Assembly: GCF_001424645.1 (NCBI RefSeq)
Contig: NZ_LMQR01000001.1
Coordinates: 2,802,621-2,866,620 of the forward strand
Source: Frigoribacterium sp. Leaf415
GTDB taxonomy: Bacteria > Actinomycetota > Actinomycetes > Actinomycetales > Microbacteriaceae
DNA: 64,000 nucleotides
Reading direction: 5' to 3'
Shown here: positions 61,370-64,000 of the stretch, piece by piece
How the letters are laid out: every line of letters begins with the position of its first letter
Numbering within the stretch: position 1 is the first letter of the stretch
Program-made: the position numbers and the translations under genes
The notes under the pieces: model-generated
Seen by the model: the letters and a program-made list of their open reading frames with translations, nothing else
What the model was told of the DNA's origin: nothing
The model's database searches: none

Positions 61370-61662
61370 GGTGGTGGTCCTTCTCTCGGCGAGGCCACTC
61401 GGGTCGGTGGCCGGGGATCGCTGTGCCGCGGTGCGGACACGCTGTGTCTCGGTGACACACCATTCGGACGCGAGCGGCAGCCCACCCGTCATCGACCTCC
61501 AGCGAGCTTCCAGGCTCGGGTCGCGACGCACTCGCGAAGCGGCCAGGCGGGGGACAGTGCGGGCCCGTCCGGTGGAGGGTGTGCGGGTGGAGGGTGGCGG
61601 GTGGCGTGCATCCGGCGTGCGGTGTGCGGCGTCGGGCGACCGGCGTCCGGCAGGATGGCCTG

Positions 61663-62145
61663 GTGGCTCGACGCGAACCTCCCGTCCTCCGCATCGTCGC
61701 GTTGACCAGCGCCGCGGTGCGCCAGGCCGACGGGCCCGACCGGTTCGCGCGCACCGACGCCGCCGTCGACCGACTGCGCGAGGGCGGACGCTCCCGCGAG
61801 GACGCCCTCTACCTGCTGTCGTCGTACTGGACCGGCGAGAACGGCCGACAGCTGCCGAGCCCCCGCACGCTGACGATCACCTTCGTGGTGACGCTGGTCG
61901 TCTGCAGCGGTGCCGTCGTCGCCTTCGGCTCGACCGGCATCGCCTGGATCGCCGCCCTCTTCTTCGGCGGGGGACTGCTCGTACGGGGGATCGTCGAGCT
62001 GCGTCGCCTCCGCCGCAACTGGTACGGCTCGCGCGAGCGGCGTACCGCAGTCCGCTCCCTCGTGGGCGTCGCCCTCGACGTCGTCGGCGTCTACCGCGAC
62101 GGCTACCGCCTCCCCCGGGAGGCGCGCGCGGCCGACCGGCGCTAG
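61663..62145 (+). CDS. Hypothetical two-helix membrane protein
   Basis: A GTG at 61663 gives 160 aa (starting VARREPPVLRIVALTSAAV); the frame is open to 61579 but that part is low-complexity. The first 70 residues are polar and helical, then two membrane helices follow (about 73-92 and 95-112), then an Arg-rich tail. No family is recognised. Confidence 0.55.
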   Translation: MARREPPVLRIVALTSAAVRQADGPDRFARTDAAVDRLREGGRSREDALYLLSSYWTGENGRQLPSPRTLTITFVVTLVVCSGAVVAFGSTGIAWIAALFFGGGLLVRGIVELRRLRRNWYGSRERRTAVRSLVGVALDVVGVYRDGYRLPREARAADRR

Positions 62146-62233
62146 TCCCGGTCACCGAGGCGTCCGGGGTGACGTGCTAGCCACATGTGTTGCTTTTTCG
62201 CCTACATACGAGGCACCGGGCTATCGGCCGGGG

Positions 62234-64000
62234 TCAGTCGGCGAGGCGGCCGCGGAGCTCGATCGCGATCTCGGAGGCGTCGAGGTTGGTGAGGGCGTCC
62301 GCGAGGACGTCGGCGTCGAACAGGCCGTTGTCGCGGGCGTCGAGCAGGGCCTCCCGCTGCGCGGCCAGCATCGCCAGGGTGTGGGCCACCGACGCGTCGA
62401 AGCCCTCCTTCGAGCGGTCGACCGTGCGGGGGTCGGGGCCCGGGACGGTGTCGGCGCTCGTCCGCATCAGCTCGAAGATCTTGGTGCGCTCGGACTCGTT
62501 CTGCGCGTGCTCCGCGGCCTCGTCGACCGGCGGCGACAGACGCCGCAACAGGGGCCCGATCGTCCCGCCCTGCAGCAGCAGCGACAGCGCCGCCACCGCG
62601 AACGCGATCAACACCAGCACCGGACGCTGCGGGGTGTCCTCGGGCAGCGTCTGCGCCGCCGCGACCGTCACCGCCCCGCGCATGCCCGCCCAGACGACGG
62701 CCGTGCCGTCTCGCCAGCCGAGCGGCTGACGCAGGAAGTACTCGATGTCGGCCAGGCCCTGCGTGACGCGCCTCGTGAACTGGTCGAGCGTGCGTTGCGA
62801 CGGGGTGCGCGGCGATCGGTCGCGGCCCGATCGGGTGCGCGGCTCGACGCGCCTCGGGCTGCGCGGCGTGCGGGCACGGGGTGACCGACCGGTCGACGCG
62901 ACGTCCGCGGGGTCGCCCACCGCGCCTCCTGCGGTGTCGCCGGAACCGGAGCCGGCACGGACACCGGCCTCGAGCTGCCGCGGGTCGCTGCGCGCCCGCC
63001 GGTTCATCTCGGCGAACGAGCCGCCGGCGCCCTCGGACTCGATGCGGTCTTGCATGCTCTGCACCCGCGGCTGCATCGCCTCGGCGTGACGCGCCCTGGC
63101 CGACAGGAAGCGCAGCAGCGGGGCCACGTACGCCGCCCGCACGACGATCGTCAGCGCCAACGCACCGAGCGCGATCAGCAGCGCCGGCACCACGCCGGAG
63201 TGGTCCTCTTGCACGTCCGTGACGATCGACTTGATCTGCAGGCCCATGGTGAGGAAGACGGCCCCCTCGAGCACGAGCTCGACCGTGCGCCAGTTCTGCG
63301 TGTCCGACAGGCGGTTCTGAGGCGAGAGCACCCGAGGCGCCCGGACCCCCGTGACGAGGCCCGCCACCACCGCCGCGACGAGCCCGGACGCCCCGACGGC
63401 GCTCGCCGGGAGCGACGCGACGAACGGCACCGCGAACGAGATCACCGTGTTGACGGTCGAGTCGGTGACGCGCCTCCGCACGGCGAGGTTGGCCCAGCCG
63501 ACGACCAGACCGATCACGAGGGCCACGACGACCGAGTAGGCGAACGTGCCCAGCGCACCCCAGAACGAGAAGGAGGCGGCGGTCGCCACGATCGCGGTGC
63601 GCAACAGCACCAGCGCGGTCGCGTCGTTGAGCAGGCTCTCGCCGTCGAGCATGGCGACGACCCGCTTCGACACCGACGTCTGCTTGACGATCGACGTCGC
63701 GACCGCGTCCGTCGGGCTGATCACGGCGCCGAGCGCGACACCCCAGGCGAAGCCGAGGTCGGGCAGGACGAGCTGGAAGAACACGCCGAGCAGCAGGGCG
63801 GTCGCCACGACCAGCACGACCGACAGGCCGCTGATCGCCCCGAACTCGCGACGGAAGTTCATCGCCGGCATCGACACGGCCGACGAGTAGAGCAGCGGCG
63901 GCAGGACGCCGGCGAGGATCAGCTCGGGGTCGATCTCGATCGCCGCGAACACCGGCAGGAAGCTCGCGGCGACCCCGACGGCGACCAGCAACAGCGGGGC
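62234..64000 (-). CDS. CPA1-type Na+/H+ antiporter, truncated at the window edge
   Basis: The frame runs off the right edge, so the first residues are missing. About 590 codons are present. The CPA1 core is visible: ILAGVLPPLLYSSAVSMP, GAVISPTDAVATSIV and LDGESLLNDATALVL with the ion-binding Asp. A late helix block WAGMRGAVTVAAAQTLP follows. About 100 residues of Arg/Ser/Pro-rich low-complexity sequence are inserted in a cytoplasmic loop (about 62790-63060). The C-terminal tail is soluble. It exchanges Na+ or K+ for protons. Confidence 0.88.
   Translation of the reverse strand, partial: APLLLVAVGVAASFLPVFAAIEIDPELILAGVLPPLLYSSAVSMPAMNFRREFGAISGLSVVLVVATALLLGVFFQLVLPDLGFAWGVALGAVISPTDAVATSIVKQTSVSKRVVAMLDGESLLNDATALVLLRTAIVATAASFSFWGALGTFAYSVVVALVIGLVVGWANLAVRRRVTDSTVNTVISFAVPFVASLPASAVGASGLVAAVVAGLVTGVRAPRVLSPQNRLSDTQNWRTVELVLEGAVFLTMGLQIKSIVTDVQEDHSGVVPALLIALGALALTIVVRAAYVAPLLRFLSARARHAEAMQPRVQSMQDRIESEGAGGSFAEMNRRARSDPRQLEAGVRAGSGSGDTAGGAVGDPADVASTGRSPRARTPRSPRRVEPRTRSGRDRSPRTPSQRTLDQFTRRVTQGLADIEYFLRQPLGWRDGTAVVWAGMRGAVTVAAAQTLPEDTPQRPVLVLIAFAVAALSLLLQGGTIGPLLRRLSPPVDEAAEHAQNESERTKIFELMRTSADTVPGPDPRTVDRSKEGFDASVAHTLAMLAAQREALLDARDNGLFDADVLADALTNLDASEIAIELRGRLAD

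Noticed and set aside
1..64000. tRNA or rRNA genes as island attachment sites
   Set aside because: No cloverleaf-like segment or rRNA sequence was recognised by reading; a covariance-model scan would be decisive.

Overview
The window is a 64 kb piece of a high-GC actinobacterial chromosome. Codon use, the SigE-type ECF sigma factor, the CshA-repeat remnant, the aquaporin and the short GCGCCTCCT hairpins suggest a plant- or soil-associated member of Microbacteriaceae; this placement is an inference from style, not a database match. From about 56.8 kb to the right end the genes look like ordinary chromosome. Everything to the left is a composite genomic island.

The island appears to be organised by ends of a Tn7-like transposon. 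A complete operon of a small ORF, tnsA, tnsB, tnsC and tniQ lies at 17616-23758. Two types of end were recognised by eye. One has three separated GACAA sites followed by a terminal GACGACA (7421-7513 and 48578-48669). The other begins TGT and has TTGTCG sites about 21 bp apart (7517-7602, 41997-42084, 48673-48735, with a weaker copy at 48808-48880). At about 7.5 kb and 48.67 kb the two end types abut with only three bases between them. All copies of a type have the same orientation, which is the arrangement expected of tandem Tn7-like insertions.

Block 1 (left edge to 7513), minus strand: a SIR2 protein running off the window, an unrecognised 299-aa partner, a large single-chain restriction-methylase and a small predicted nuclease; then a plus-strand HEPN-like protein. 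Block 2 (7517 to about 41996): a small hypothetical gene, an ApeA-like HEPN protein, an RloC-like ATPase, small membrane and regulatory genes, an ECF sigma/anti-sigma-like pair, two paralogous DNA-binding proteins, the tns operon, and a sugar cluster. The sugar cluster has a LacI repressor with two candidate operators, an MFS sugar porter, GH2, GH1, a DHA2 MFS exporter, an SDR, an XRE regulator, GH3, GH51, a second GH2 and an esterase. Block 3 (41997-48669): a tyrosine-recombinase remnant, a 466-aa HNH protein, and a divergent pair of an abortive-infection protein and a SIR2-STAND protein. Block 4 (48673 to about 56 kb): a compact CBASS (CD-NTase plus HNH-SAVED Cap5) with two small downstream genes, a coiled-coil protein plus GIY-YIG pair, a frameshifted small gene and a PH-SHOCT gene. 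A surface-protein remnant at 56.3-56.7 kb marks the probable edge of the island.

Taken together, one transposition system seems to have gathered successive cassettes of anti-phage genes. Unusually, it also seems to carry an 18-kb glycoside-catabolism cluster whose enzyme set (two GH2, GH1, GH3, GH51, SDR, esterase, importer and exporter, none with an obvious signal peptide) would suit intracellular stripping of a complex plant glycoside. The transposon structure is read from sequence; the substrate is a hypothesis.
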